DNA of 64,000 nt from Tumebacillus flagellatus (GCF_000714935.1 NZ_JMIR01000007.1:1-64000), one strand, 5' to 3'; shown: positions 47,852 to 57,487, counted from the first letter of the stretch. Numbers and translations: made by a program. The notes: generated by a model not told the origin, from the sequence alone.

Positions 47852-50089
47852 ATGGAACGCTTTCGAACAAATTGGCACAAGTACGCCCTGGCTGCCGTGA
47901 TGCTGGCGGCGGCGTTTTTGAATTTTTGGGAGTTGTCGCGGGAGGGGCTTGCCAACACCTACTACGCGGCGGCGGTTTCGAGCATGTTGAAGAGTTGGCA
48001 CAATTTCTTCTTCGTGTCTTTGGACGCCAAGGGGTTTATCTCGATTGACAAGCCGCCGCTCGGGTTCTGGATGCAGGCGATCTCCGCGAAAGTGTTCGGT
48101 TTCCACGGGTGGGCGCTGCTTTTGCCGCAAGCGTTGGCGGGCGTGCTGTCCACGGGCCTGCTGTACGTGCTGGTCGCAAAGCCGTTTGGCCGAGCGGCGG
48201 GCGTGTTGGCGGCGCTGGCGCTCGCTCTCACGCCGATCGCCGTTGCGATTTCGCGCAACAACTCGATTGACAGCCAGTTGGTCTTGGTATTGCTGGCGGC
48301 GGCGTGGTGTTTGCTCCGCTCGATCGAGTTGAAAAAACTGCGCTGGCTCGTGGCCAGTGCAGTGCTTGTGGGGCTTGGGTTTAACATCAAGATGATGCAG
48401 GCGTATATGGTGCTTCCGGCGTTCCTCGTGCTCTATGCAATCGCCGCGAAGTTCAATTGGAAGAAAAAAATCATCCATCTGGCACTCGCTGCCGTCGTGT
48501 TGCTTGGCGTGTCGTTCTCGTGGGCGCTCGCGGTGGACGCCGTTCCGGCGGATCAACGCCCGTATGTCGGGAGTTCTTCGAAGAACAGCGTCGTCGACTT
48601 GATCTTGGGCTACAACGGCACAGACCGCTGGGATAATACCGGCACACGTCTGGGCGGCGGAGGCGGTGGAAATCGCAGCGGCCGCACGGACGGCAACAAT
48701 CAGCAAAACGGCATGACTCCGCCGGACGGAGTGAATTCGGCTGACGGCAACGGTCAGCAAAACGGCATGACCCCGCCGGACGGAATGAATTCGGCTGACG
48801 GCAACGTTCAACAAGGCATGACCCCGCCGAACGGCATGCAGTTCCCGCGGAACTTTGAGCCGGGTAAAAACGGCATGGGCGGTCCCGGCGGCATGGGCGG
48901 CGGGCCGGGCGGTGCCGGGGAAACGGGACAAGCCGGAGTTCTCCGCTTGTTCTCGACGAACCTGTTCGGCCAAATTTCGTGGCTCCTGCCGTTCGCCCTC
49001 TGCGCGGCACTCGCCCTGTTCTGGCGTCCCCAAGAGAAATTCGTCTGGAACGAACGCCGCCAAAGTGCTCTGCTCTGGACGCTCTGGCTCGCTCCGATGC
49101 TCGTGTTCTTCTCGTACGCCAGCTTCTTCCACCGCTACTATCTGGTCATGCTCGCTCCGGCGATCGCCGCCCTGTTCGGCGCCGGGCTCACTCAGATGTG
49201 GAACGACCTCCGCGAAAAACGCGGCTTCCACGGCTGGTGGCTGCTCGCTTCCATTGCCATCACCGCCGCGACGACGCTGGTCTTCTTGTCCAACTACACC
49301 AGCACGTCCCAGGGCGTTTTTTACTCCGTCGCCATTCTGGCAGTTCTTGCTTGCCTCGGCCTGATCTGGCTCCGTCTCACCCGTGATCTATCGCCGGTCA
49401 AAACGGGTCAATCGCTCGTTGCTCTCGTCGTACTCGCAGCGCTTTTCACCGGCCCGACCGCTTGGGCGCTGACTCCGACCTTGTACGGCGGACAATCCAC
49501 GCTTCCTTATGCGGGCCCCGATTTGAAACGCCAATCCGGAGGCATGGGCATGGGAGGCGGCGGCATGCAAGGCATGCCGGGCGGCCCCGGCGAGACGACC
49601 GCCGATTCGAAGTTGATCGACTTCTTGAAGAAAAACTACGTCGAAGGCTCCTACCTCGTCGGCGTCTCGTCCGCGATGCAATCCGACCCGATCATCTTGG
49701 AAACCGGCCTTCCCGTCATGACCTACGGCGGCTTCCAAGGCAACGACCCGGCGCTGACGCCGGAGAAACTGCAAAAACTCGTCAACGAAGGTCAAATTCG
49801 CTACATCCTCATCGGCGGCGGCGGAGGTGCGGGCGGCGATTCGCAATCCGAACTGACGGCGTGGGTCAAAGCGCACGGCACAGCCGTCCCGGAAAGCGAA
49901 TGGCGATCGACTCGCAACAACACAATCGAAAGCAACACAAATGAAAGCAACGCGAAGGAGAACAACCAAACCAACTCCAATTTCGGCGAACGCTTCAACA
50001 ACCGGGACGGCCAAGCTCAACGCAACTTCGGCCCGATGGGCGGCATGAACCAAACGCTCTATGACCTCAAAGCGGGAGGGAGCCAATGA
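47852..50089 (+). CDS. GT39-type membrane glycosyltransferase with repeat inserts
   Basis: This 745-residue polytopic protein belongs to the ArnT/PMT-like GT39 group (compare B. subtilis YkcB): the first loop ELSREGLANTYYAAAVSSML and DKPPLGFWMQA carry the conserved Asp region, followed by about 11 helices. A polar insert (about 270-365) holds two full and one partial copies of an 18-residue repeat QQNGMTPPDG(V/M)NSADGN, then a Gly/Met/Pro run. A second Gly/Met patch (about 562-580) and an Asn-rich tail follow. It should move a sugar from a polyprenyl carrier to an envelope target. Confidence 0.85.
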   Translation: MERFRTNWHKYALAAVMLAAAFLNFWELSREGLANTYYAAAVSSMLKSWHNFFFVSLDAKGFISIDKPPLGFWMQAISAKVFGFHGWALLLPQALAGVLSTGLLYVLVAKPFGRAAGVLAALALALTPIAVAISRNNSIDSQLVLVLLAAAWCLLRSIELKKLRWLVASAVLVGLGFNIKMMQAYMVLPAFLVLYAIAAKFNWKKKIIHLALAAVVLLGVSFSWALAVDAVPADQRPYVGSSSKNSVVDLILGYNGTDRWDNTGTRLGGGGGGNRSGRTDGNNQQNGMTPPDGVNSADGNGQQNGMTPPDGMNSADGNVQQGMTPPNGMQFPRNFEPGKNGMGGPGGMGGGPGGAGETGQAGVLRLFSTNLFGQISWLLPFALCAALALFWRPQEKFVWNERRQSALLWTLWLAPMLVFFSYASFFHRYYLVMLAPAIAALFGAGLTQMWNDLREKRGFHGWWLLASIAITAATTLVFLSNYTSTSQGVFYSVAILAVLACLGLIWLRLTRDLSPVKTGQSLVALVVLAALFTGPTAWALTPTLYGGQSTLPYAGPDLKRQSGGMGMGGGGMQGMPGGPGETTADSKLIDFLKKNYVEGSYLVGVSSAMQSDPIILETGLPVMTYGGFQGNDPALTPEKLQKLVNEGQIRYILIGGGGGAGGDSQSELTAWVKAHGTAVPESEWRSTRNNTIESNTNESNAKENNQTNSNFGERFNNRDGQAQRNFGPMGGMNQTLYDLKAGGSQ
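48701..48845 (+). repeat. 54-bp in-frame tandem repeat in GT39 gene
   Basis: Units begin at 48701 and 48755 with near-identical sequence and a third, shortened unit at 48809 that lost one codon (QQGM for QQNGM). Each full unit codes for 18 residues. Such repeats can change copy number by slippage. Confidence 0.85.
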
Positions 50090-50190
50090 GGAACGATATC
50101 TCGGCGGCGGAATTCCCAAAAACCCCCACGCTCTATTGATTTTCTCGCTTGTAAGAGGTATTCTCAGCGTACAAAGAGGAGGAACGCCCC

Positions 50191-51069
50191 ATGACCAAAA
50201 TTCGCAAAGCGATCATTCCTGCCGCCGGGCTTGGCACCCGCTTTCTCCCGGCGACCAAAGCGCTGCCCAAAGAAATGATGCCGATCGTCGACAAACCGGC
50301 GATTCAATATATTGTAGAAGAAGCCGTCGCTTCCGGAATTGAAAGCATCTTGATCGTCACCGGACGCAACAAACGCGCCATCGAGGACTACTTCGACAAA
50401 TCCGGCGAACTGGAATCCTTCTTGGAAGAGAAGGGCAAACACGACCTGTTGGAAATCGTCAAGTCGGCCGCCAACCTCGCGGACATCCATTACATTCGCC
50501 AAAAAGAACCGCTCGGCCTCGGCCACGCCATTCTCTGCGCGCGCCACTTCATCGGCGACGAACCGTTCGCGGTGTTGCTGGGCGACGACATCATCCACTC
50601 CGAGCCTCCGACCTTGAAGTCGATGGTGGAACTCTACCAACGTCACGCCCGCCCGGTGATCGCCGTGCAGGAAGTCGATTGGGAAGACGTTCACAAGTAC
50701 GGGATCGTCTCGCACACCGAGGGCCTGATTGACGAGATTGTTGAAAAACCGGCGCGCGACCAAGCGCCGTCGAACTTGGCGGTCATCGGCCGCTACGTGC
50801 TGACGCCGGACATCTTCCCGATCTTGGAGCAGACGGAACCGGGCAAGGGCGGCGAGATTCAATTGACCGACGCCCTGAACGTTCTGAACACCGCAGAGAA
50901 GATGAAGATCTTCAACGTTCAAGGCAAACGCTACGACATCGGCGACCACGCGGGCTATCTCGAAGCGTCCTTGGAATTTGCACTGCGCCGCGACGACATC
51001 CGTCCGCGCTTGCAAGAGCACATCTTGCGCCTGGCGGAACAATTGACGGTACGCGAGGGAGGCCGATAA
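50191..51069 (+). CDS. galU: UTP-glucose-1-phosphate uridylyltransferase
   Basis: This 292-residue protein is GalU/GtaB: AAGLGTRFLPATKALPKEMMPIVDKPAIQYIVEEA (nucleotide-binding loop), PLGLGHAILCA and GDD metal site. It makes UDP-glucose for wall glycopolymers and glycolipids. RBS AGAGGAGG before the ATG. galE follows after 2 bp; it is separated from the GT39 gene by 101 bp without a terminator. Confidence 0.95.
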   Translation: MTKIRKAIIPAAGLGTRFLPATKALPKEMMPIVDKPAIQYIVEEAVASGIESILIVTGRNKRAIEDYFDKSGELESFLEEKGKHDLLEIVKSAANLADIHYIRQKEPLGLGHAILCARHFIGDEPFAVLLGDDIIHSEPPTLKSMVELYQRHARPVIAVQEVDWEDVHKYGIVSHTEGLIDEIVEKPARDQAPSNLAVIGRYVLTPDIFPILEQTEPGKGGEIQLTDALNVLNTAEKMKIFNVQGKRYDIGDHAGYLEASLEFALRRDDIRPRLQEHILRLAEQLTVREGGR

Positions 51070-51071
51070 GC

Positions 51072-52058
51072 ATGGCTTCGATTCTCGTCACAGGCGGCGC
51101 AGGGTACATCGGCAGCCACACCGTCCGCCATCTCTTGGAGCAGGGGCATGAAGTGGTCGTGCTCGACAACTTGCAGACCGGACATCGCGGTGCGGTGCTC
51201 ACGCCGCACTTCTATGAAGGAGACATCGCCGACGCGGCGTTGATCGCCGAGATCGTCCGCAAGCATTCCATCACAGCCGCCGTGCATTTCGCGGCGCTTT
51301 CCTTGGTCGGAGAGTCGATGAAGTTCCCGACCAAGTACCTCGAAGCCAACACCGTGAAATCGCAGCAGTTTGTGCAAGCGCTCGTGGAGAACGGAGTGCG
51401 CCGGATCGTTTTTTCCTCGACGGCGGCGGTGTACGGGGTGCCGGAAGTTGTCCCGATTCCGGAGGATTCACCCAAGCATCCGATCAACCCGTACGGCCTC
51501 TCCAAACTGTTCATCGAGCAATATTTGCAGATGATGGAGACGTTGCACGGCCTGAAATGGATCGCCCTGCGCTATTTCAACGCGGCGGGCGCATCGGAGG
51601 ACGGGCGGATCGGCGAAGCGCACGATCCGGAAACGCACTTGATTCCGCTGGTGTTGCAAGCGGCGCTCGGGCAGCGCGAGTCGCTCTCGATCTTCGGCAA
51701 TGACTACGACACGCCGGACGGCACCTGCATTCGCGACTACATCCATGTGCGCGATTTGGCGGACGCTCATGCGTTGGCTTTGCAAGCCTTAGCGGACGGC
51801 AAGCCGAGCGGTTCCTACAACGTCGGCACCGGCAAGGGCTATTCGGTGCTGGAAATCATCGAAGCGGCGCGCCGCATCACGGGGCGCGAGATTCCGACCG
51901 TGCAGGCGCCGCGCCGCGAGGGCGATCCGGACGAACTGGTCGCTCAGGTGGACAAGATCCGCCAAGACCTTGGCTTCACCGCCCGGCACAGCGATTTGGA
52001 AACGCTGATCTCGTCGGCGTGGAATTGGCACGCGAACCATCCGCACGGCTACCGCTGA
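51072..52058 (+). CDS. galE: UDP-glucose 4-epimerase
   Basis: This 328-residue SDR enzyme is GalE: VTGGAGYIGSHTVRHLLEQG (NAD loop), SSTAAVYG and the YGLSKLFIEQY catalytic Tyr/Lys, RYFNAAGA, DYIHVRDLADAH. It interconverts UDP-glucose and UDP-galactose. GAGGGAGG-like site within galU end. With galU and the GT39 enzyme it supplies and uses hexose donors. Confidence 0.95.
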   Translation: MASILVTGGAGYIGSHTVRHLLEQGHEVVVLDNLQTGHRGAVLTPHFYEGDIADAALIAEIVRKHSITAAVHFAALSLVGESMKFPTKYLEANTVKSQQFVQALVENGVRRIVFSSTAAVYGVPEVVPIPEDSPKHPINPYGLSKLFIEQYLQMMETLHGLKWIALRYFNAAGASEDGRIGEAHDPETHLIPLVLQAALGQRESLSIFGNDYDTPDGTCIRDYIHVRDLADAHALALQALADGKPSGSYNVGTGKGYSVLEIIEAARRITGREIPTVQAPRREGDPDELVAQVDKIRQDLGFTARHSDLETLISSAWNWHANHPHGYR

Positions 52059-52077
52059 GATTGAGGAGGGAGCCACG

Positions 52078-52749
52078 ATGATCACGATTCTGCTCGTCGA
52101 CGACGACCCGCACATTCGCGAATTGGTTCGGCTCTATCTGCGCAAGGAAGGCTATGACACGCTGGAAGCGGCAAACGGGCGGCATGCGCTCGACCTGCTG
52201 GAATCGGCACGCGTCGACCTGATCGTCCTCGACATCCTGATGCCGGAGATGGACGGTTGGGATTTCTGCCGGGAAGTCAAACGCCACCACGACATCCCGA
52301 TTCTCATGCTGACCGCCAAGGGCGAATCCCAGCAGCGGATCAAAGGCTTTCAACTCGGGACCGACGACTACCTCGTCAAGCCGTTTGAACCGGTCGAACT
52401 CGTCCTGCGCGTCAAAGCCCTGCTCAAGCGCTACCGGATCAACTCGTCGCAAAGTTTGCAAGTGGGCAGTTTGGAGATCAACCGCTTGACGTACGAAGTC
52501 CAGAACGGCGAATCGCGCCAATCCCTGCCGCCCAAAGAATTCGAGCTGCTGTTCAAACTGGCGAGCTATCCGGGCCAGATCTTCACCCGCGCTCAACTGA
52601 TCGCAGACATCTGGGGTCATGATTACGAAGGCGACGACCGCACGGTCGACGTGCACATCAAGCGCCTGCGCGAGCGGTTCTCCGACCATGACGGCATCAA
52701 AATCTCCACCGTGCGGGGCTTAGGCTACCGGTTGGAGACCACGTCATGA
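52078..52749 (+). CDS. OmpR-family response regulator
   Basis: This 223-residue protein has a receiver domain (DDD at 8-10, phospho-acceptor Asp52 in VLDILMPEMDG, Lys in LTAKG) and an OmpR/PhoB winged-helix C-terminus (PPKEFELLFKLASYPGQIFTRAQL, DDRTVDVHIKRLRERF). The stop overlaps the kinase start by 4 bp. It likely reads envelope state and may bind the direct repeat upstream of the operon at 47781. Confidence 0.95.
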   Translation: MITILLVDDDPHIRELVRLYLRKEGYDTLEAANGRHALDLLESARVDLIVLDILMPEMDGWDFCREVKRHHDIPILMLTAKGESQQRIKGFQLGTDDYLVKPFEPVELVLRVKALLKRYRINSSQSLQVGSLEINRLTYEVQNGESRQSLPPKEFELLFKLASYPGQIFTRAQLIADIWGHDYEGDDRTVDVHIKRLRERFSDHDGIKISTVRGLGYRLETTS

Positions 52750-54167
52750 CCCGCTCGCTGTATGTGCGGATGGTGCTGACGTTTCTCGTCGTCGTGGTGC
52801 TGTCCTTGGTGGTTTCGTTTTTTGTGACGAACTGGCTGTACTTGGGGCAGTACAACCGCGACGTGCGGTCCCAGTTGGAAATGACCGGGCAGTTGGCGCT
52901 CAAGATGGTGCCGAGCGCCTCGTCCGACCAAGAGTTGGAAGTCTATATGAAGCAACTCGCGGAGCAATTCCGCGTGCGCATCGGGCTGTTCGACGACCAA
53001 GGGCATGTGCGGACGTTCGCTTCACCGGGCGGCCCGCCGCAAGCAGACCGCTTGTCCGTCTCCACCGAAGCCGTGCAACAAGTGCTCTCGGGAAAAACGT
53101 ACTCGCACTCCTCCGAGCCGCCGCTCGGGATGCTGATCGGCTTGCCGGGCGAAGACCAGCAAGACCGCTTCCGTGGCAACCGCCCGCCGATGGGCGACAT
53201 CGTCGGGTTGCCGTATACGCAAGACGGTCATCGCGGCGCGTTGATCCTCGAAGCGATGCCGAGCAACCGCGGGCGGAACATGGGGACGTTTGTGAACATC
53301 ACGCTGATGATCGTCTTGGTTGTGGGCAGTTTGCTGATCGTCGTCGCGTCCCGCTACCTCGTCAAACCGTTGCGGGCGATGAAAGCGGCCACTGAGCAAT
53401 TGGCGAAGGGCAACTTTGACATCCGCCTCTCCGACCAACGGGGCGATGAGTTCGGGACGCTGGCGAAGAGCTTCAACCGCATGGCGGTGGAGCTGAGACA
53501 GATTGAAGCTTCGCGCCAAGACTTTGTCTCCAACGTCTCGCACGAAATCCAATCGCCGCTGACCTCGATCAAGGGCTTCTCCAAAGCGTTGCTCGACGAC
53601 GTGGCGGACGAGGCAGACCGCAAGCGCTACGCCGAGATCATCTACAAGGAAAGCGACCGGCTGTCCCGGCTGAGCGAGAACTTGCTGCGCCTCGCGTCGC
53701 TGCAATCGGAGCATCATCCGTTCCAGCCGAAAGCGTACGAACTCGACGAGCAACTGCGCCAAATCGTCGTCGCGCACGAACCGCAATGGGCGGAGAAGGA
53801 CATCGAGATCGACCTCGAAGACCTCCCGCGCACGATGATCGTGGCGGACGAAGACTTGCTGAGCCAAGTCTGGACGAACCTGCTCTCCAACGCGATCAAA
53901 CACACACCGCGCGGCGGGACGATCTCCATCACGCTCACCGAGCATCGGGAGACGCTTGAAGTTGCGTTTCAAGACAGCGGCCCCGGCATTCCCGAGGAAG
54001 AGCGGGAGAAAATCTTCGAACGCTTCTACAAACTTGACAAGTCCCGCAACCGCACCAAGAGCGGCAGCGGAATCGGACTTGCCATCGTCAAAAAAATCCT
54101 CGACCTCCACGAAGGCGCCGTCTCCGTGGCAGGCTCAACGTTCACTGTCACCTTGAAAAAAAGCTGA
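52746..54167 (+). CDS. Membrane sensor histidine kinase
   Basis: This 473-residue kinase has two membrane helices (about 9-31 and 181-202) around an extracytoplasmic sensor of about 150 residues, a HAMP domain, a HisKA domain with NVSHEIQSPLTSIKGF (phospho-acceptor His) and a HATPase_c domain (DSGPGIPEEEREKIFERFYKLDKSRNRTKSGSGIGLAI). It is the partner of the overlapping response regulator. The coding end lies inside the following terminator stem. Confidence 0.93.
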   Translation: MTRSLYVRMVLTFLVVVVLSLVVSFFVTNWLYLGQYNRDVRSQLEMTGQLALKMVPSASSDQELEVYMKQLAEQFRVRIGLFDDQGHVRTFASPGGPPQADRLSVSTEAVQQVLSGKTYSHSSEPPLGMLIGLPGEDQQDRFRGNRPPMGDIVGLPYTQDGHRGALILEAMPSNRGRNMGTFVNITLMIVLVVGSLLIVVASRYLVKPLRAMKAATEQLAKGNFDIRLSDQRGDEFGTLAKSFNRMAVELRQIEASRQDFVSNVSHEIQSPLTSIKGFSKALLDDVADEADRKRYAEIIYKESDRLSRLSENLLRLASLQSEHHPFQPKAYELDEQLRQIVVAHEPQWAEKDIEIDLEDLPRTMIVADEDLLSQVWTNLLSNAIKHTPRGGTISITLTEHRETLEVAFQDSGPGIPEEEREKIFERFYKLDKSRNRTKSGSGIGLAIVKKILDLHEGAVSVAGSTFTVTLKKS

Positions 54168-54200
54168 CATCTGCCACAATTGGCGGACGTCAGCTTTTTT
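54157..54200. terminator. Bidirectional terminator overlapping a stop codon
   Basis: AAAAAAGCTGACATCTGCCA pairs with TGGCGGACGTCAGCTTTTTT with one mismatch and one wobble; the TGA stop of the kinase is part of the left arm. Confidence 0.85.
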
Positions 54201-54211
54201 GGCATCTGCGG

Positions 54212-55438
54212 TTAGAAATTTTCTTGCAAATCTTCGCGCAATTGACGGCGAATCAAGAACGTGAAGAAAACCGTCTGGATCGCCACCAGCAAGAACGCGA
54301 GGAAGTACGGTGTCTGCGTATCGCCGGATGCGATGATGATCCCGGACACCGCCGTCGCGCCGGAGACGGCCATCGAGCGGCAGAGGTTGCGCAGTCCCGA
54401 GTGCAAGCCGCGCTCTTCCAGCTGCGTGGCTTTCATCATCGAGGAGTCCACAAACGAGTTGACCATGATCGACCCGACCCCGCGCCCGAGCAAGAACGGC
54501 GCAAACGCGAGAAACGGCACCGACAAGCCCATCAGCAGTTGGCCGACCATGTGCATCCCAAACCCCAAGTAGAGGAAGAGACGCCGTTTGGCGGTTTGCA
54601 TCAGGTACGGCGTCGTCAGCGACGTGAGGAAACTGAGAAACGAGTTGGCGGCGATCACGTAGCCGACGAGATCGTCCGAGAGATCGAACCGCTGCTTCAT
54701 GATCACGTTCTCCAGCGGCACGACCATCGCGTACGTCGTTCCGGCAAGCGTGGCGTAGATGACGTAGAGCAAGACTTGACGGGAGGGCACGACGCGCCAA
54801 GAGGGTTTCTGAGCGGCTTTGTCCGCACGCTTTTCTTGCTCGATGCGCGCGGAGGCGGCGGGCAAGAACAAGCGCATCACGAACATGACGGCAAACAGTG
54901 CCGCGACCAAGAACATCGTCGACTGGTACATCGTGGTGCCCTGCGGCATGTACTGCGGCAGATGCGTGGCGAGAATGTTGCCGAGCGCCAACGTCAGCGT
55001 GAACGCGGCGATCAGCAAATTGAACGCCGTCGTCTCGTCTTCCTTGCGTTCGCACAAACTCATGATGTAAGGGAACTCGCAGGAGATGATAAACGCCGTG
55101 CCGGCCGCCAGCAAGACTTGCGCCAGATACAGTTGCAGAGCGGTCGTCGCCAGCGGAATGGCGATGTAGCCGAGCGTGGCGACGCCGATGCCGAGCGCCA
55201 TCGCTTTTTTGGCACCGAAACGGTCGGTGAAGAGGCCCGCCGGATACGAGCACACGGCCGTCGCAACAGAGTTGACCGCCGTTGCGATCCCGATCACCCG
55301 CGCATCGAACCCGAGCGCCAAGTAGTGGAAGTTGAAGATGACCGCCATGCCGATCGCCAGACCGAACACCATCTCCGAAATCAGATAAAAATGCACAGCC
55401 CGCGGCATTCGCAACAACGATTGAAAATAGGCGACCAT
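54212..55438 (-). CDS. MFS transporter
   Basis: This 408-residue protein has 12 membrane helices and MFS motif A-like loops (PAGLFTDRFGAKKAMALGIGV). The ATG at 55438 follows CAGGAGG by 4-5 bases; a longer frame adds 15 codons without support. The central loop (about 195-215) is basic. Substrate unknown. It is a single-gene unit opposite the envelope operon. Confidence 0.8.
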   Translation of the reverse strand: MVAYFQSLLRMPRAVHFYLISEMVFGLAIGMAVIFNFHYLALGFDARVIGIATAVNSVATAVCSYPAGLFTDRFGAKKAMALGIGVATLGYIAIPLATTALQLYLAQVLLAAGTAFIISCEFPYIMSLCERKEDETTAFNLLIAAFTLTLALGNILATHLPQYMPQGTTMYQSTMFLVAALFAVMFVMRLFLPAASARIEQEKRADKAAQKPSWRVVPSRQVLLYVIYATLAGTTYAMVVPLENVIMKQRFDLSDDLVGYVIAANSFLSFLTSLTTPYLMQTAKRRLFLYLGFGMHMVGQLLMGLSVPFLAFAPFLLGRGVGSIMVNSFVDSSMMKATQLEERGLHSGLRNLCRSMAVSGATAVSGIIIASGDTQTPYFLAFLLVAIQTVFFTFLIRRQLREDLQENF

Positions 55439-55481
55439 GAGACCTCCTGAAATCATTAAACTAGGATGCATCCATTCTAGC

Positions 55482-55524
55482 AAAAAACCGCTTGGCCCTG
55501 TAAGGGTGCCGAGCGGTTTTTTTT
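55482..55524 (-). terminator. Terminator of acyl-CoA synthetase gene
   Basis: ACCGCTTGGC / GCCGAGCGGT (one wobble) with A6 and T8 flanks, after the stop at 55559 on the minus strand. Confidence 0.85.
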
Positions 55525-55558
55525 CAAGATTCGGAAGGTCTAGTGGTTGGAAGATGAA

Positions 55559-57334
55559 TTAGATCGCAGCCGCTTCCGGTTGCTCTTCGTACATCGCGGC
55601 GATTTGCTGTGCGTAGCGTTCTTGCAGCACGTGCATTTTCACTTTCAGCGACGGCGTCAGTTCGCCGTTCTCCAGCGTCAACTCGCGCGGGAGGATCGTG
55701 AACTTCTTGGGCCGTTCAAAGTTGGCAAACTCGCCGAGCTGCGCTTTGATTTCGTTTTCAAAAAGCGCTTTCACCAGCGGGTGCTCAATCAACTGAACGG
55801 TTGGTAGGTTCAGAGAATGCTCTGCCGCAAACTTCTCCAGGTTGACGAAATCCGGCACGACCAGCGCACAGACGTACTTGCGTTTGTCGCCGAGCAGGAT
55901 CGCTTGCGAGATGTACGGCGAGCGCGTGATCGCCGATTCGATCGGGAAGGGGGCGACGTTTTTGCCGGTGGCGAGGACGAGGATGTTTTTCTTGCGTTCG
56001 ACGATGCGCAGGTAGCCGTCGACGAATTCGCCGATGTCGCCCGTCATGAAGTAGCCGTCCTCGGTAAAAACTTCACGGGTGGCTTCCGGGTTTTTGTAGT
56101 AGCCGACCATGACCGACGGTCCCTTCGCCAGCACTTCGCCGTCCGGGCCGAGCTTCACGTCGAGGTTGAGAAGCGGGCGTCCGACAGTGCCGATGCGCAG
56201 GTCGTTGTACGGGTTCGTCGCGATGACCGGCGCGGTTTCCGTCAGCCCGTAGCCTTCGCAAACGTCCAGCCCCGCGATCTTCAAAAACTCGCCGATCGTC
56301 GGCGACAGCGCCGCCCCGCCGGAGACGAGCAAACGGATGTTGCCGCCCATGCGCTGGCGAATCGTTTGAAACACCAACTTGTCGAGCAACGGGTGGAGCA
56401 GTTTCGACGTGAACGTCGGAGCGGTGATCTGCTGCTTTCCGACTTTCAGCGCGAGGCGGAAGATCGCTTGCTTGGCTTTGGAGCCCTCGCGAACGGTGTT
56501 CATGACGCCGTCGTAAATTTTTTCAAACAGGCGCGGGACGGAGGTCATCAGCGTCGGGCGAACTTCCAGCAAGTTGTCGGTGATCTTCGGCAAGCCTTCG
56601 CAATAGACGAACGTTGCACCGTTGGTGAGCATCGTGAACTGGCCGCACGTGCGCTCAAAAATGTGCGAGAGCGGCAAGTACGACAGCGCCACATCGTCGG
56701 GATACGTCGGCAAAAATTCGCGGATGGCGTCCACGTTGGCAAACAAATTGCCGTGTGTGAGCATCACGCCCTTGGGGTTGCCGGTGGTGCCGGACGTGTG
56801 CACGATCGTCGCCAGTTCGTCGTCGGTGATCGCCGTCCATTCCGTTTGCGGGCCTTGCAGAGCGAACAGCTGTTGCCCGCGCTTTAGTATCGCGTCATAC
56901 GTCTGCACGCCCGGATGTACCGGCGTGTTGGCAGACGAGATCACGATCAGGGAGTGCAGCGCTTCCGTGGCGACGGAAAGCACGCGTTCCGCCAGCGCGT
57001 CCGTCTCGACGAGAATCGCTTCCACGTCGGCGTTTTGCAAGATAAACTCGATCTGGTGCGCCGTGCTCGTCGGGTAGATCGGCGTGGTGACCGCTCCGCA
57101 CATCATGATCGCGATGTCGGCAATCGTCCAGGCGGGACAGTTGTTGGAGAGGATGGCAACCTTGCTCCCGCGCTTGACGCCGAGGTCTTGCAAAGCGTAC
57201 GCGAACGATTGGACATGATCCCAAAATTCGCGGTAGGTCAGCTTCTCATACTGACCGTTTTGTTTCCACATCAACGCCGTGCGTTCTGCGTGGTTCTGCA
57301 CGGATTGGTGGAGAAGAGAAAGCAGGTTCGACAT
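55559..57334 (-). CDS. Long-chain acyl-CoA synthetase-like enzyme
   Basis: This 591-residue AMP-forming ligase has the P-loop-like motif TIVHTSGTTGNPKGVMLTHGN, the VCEGYGLTETAPVI motif, GYFMTGDIGE and the C-terminal Lys region (PSLKVKMHVL). It resembles FadD15-type and plant-like long-chain synthetases, activating fatty acids with ATP and CoA. GGAGG precedes the ATG. The imperfect TGAC-N6-GTCA palindrome at 57452-57465 upstream could bind a TetR-family FadR-like repressor. Confidence 0.85.
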   Translation of the reverse strand: MSNLLSLLHQSVQNHAERTALMWKQNGQYEKLTYREFWDHVQSFAYALQDLGVKRGSKVAILSNNCPAWTIADIAIMMCGAVTTPIYPTSTAHQIEFILQNADVEAILVETDALAERVLSVATEALHSLIVISSANTPVHPGVQTYDAILKRGQQLFALQGPQTEWTAITDDELATIVHTSGTTGNPKGVMLTHGNLFANVDAIREFLPTYPDDVALSYLPLSHIFERTCGQFTMLTNGATFVYCEGLPKITDNLLEVRPTLMTSVPRLFEKIYDGVMNTVREGSKAKQAIFRLALKVGKQQITAPTFTSKLLHPLLDKLVFQTIRQRMGGNIRLLVSGGAALSPTIGEFLKIAGLDVCEGYGLTETAPVIATNPYNDLRIGTVGRPLLNLDVKLGPDGEVLAKGPSVMVGYYKNPEATREVFTEDGYFMTGDIGEFVDGYLRIVERKKNILVLATGKNVAPFPIESAITRSPYISQAILLGDKRKYVCALVVPDFVNLEKFAAEHSLNLPTVQLIEHPLVKALFENEIKAQLGEFANFERPKKFTILPRELTLENGELTPSLKVKMHVLQERYAQQIAAMYEEQPEAAAI

Positions 57335-57451
57335 AGCGACACCTCCTTATTCCTTATCGACTGGGTGCACAAAAAAAGCGAACAAGTACAGGTACAGATA
57401 GTGTACGTGTCGCGCGCTTGTCCCAATGCTCAGAACTGCCAGTTTTTATAC

Positions 57452-57465
57452 TGACCAGTTCGTCA
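57452..57465. promoter_or_regulatory. TGAC-N6-GTCA palindrome
   Basis: TGACCAGTTCGTCA lies between the divergent synthetase gene and the small gene at 57542. Its outer arms are exact inverted repeats, a TetR-like operator pattern. Confidence 0.35.
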
Positions 57466-57487
57466 AATAGTGTGAAAACTCCTTTAT

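Noticed and set aside
48701-48845. CRISPR array
   Set aside because: The repeats are in frame inside a coding region, directly adjacent without spacers.
46244-49231. 995-codon open frame on the minus strand
   Set aside because: Antisense to pepF and the GT39 gene, with Arg/Gln/His-rich content typical of shadow frames and no ribosome site.
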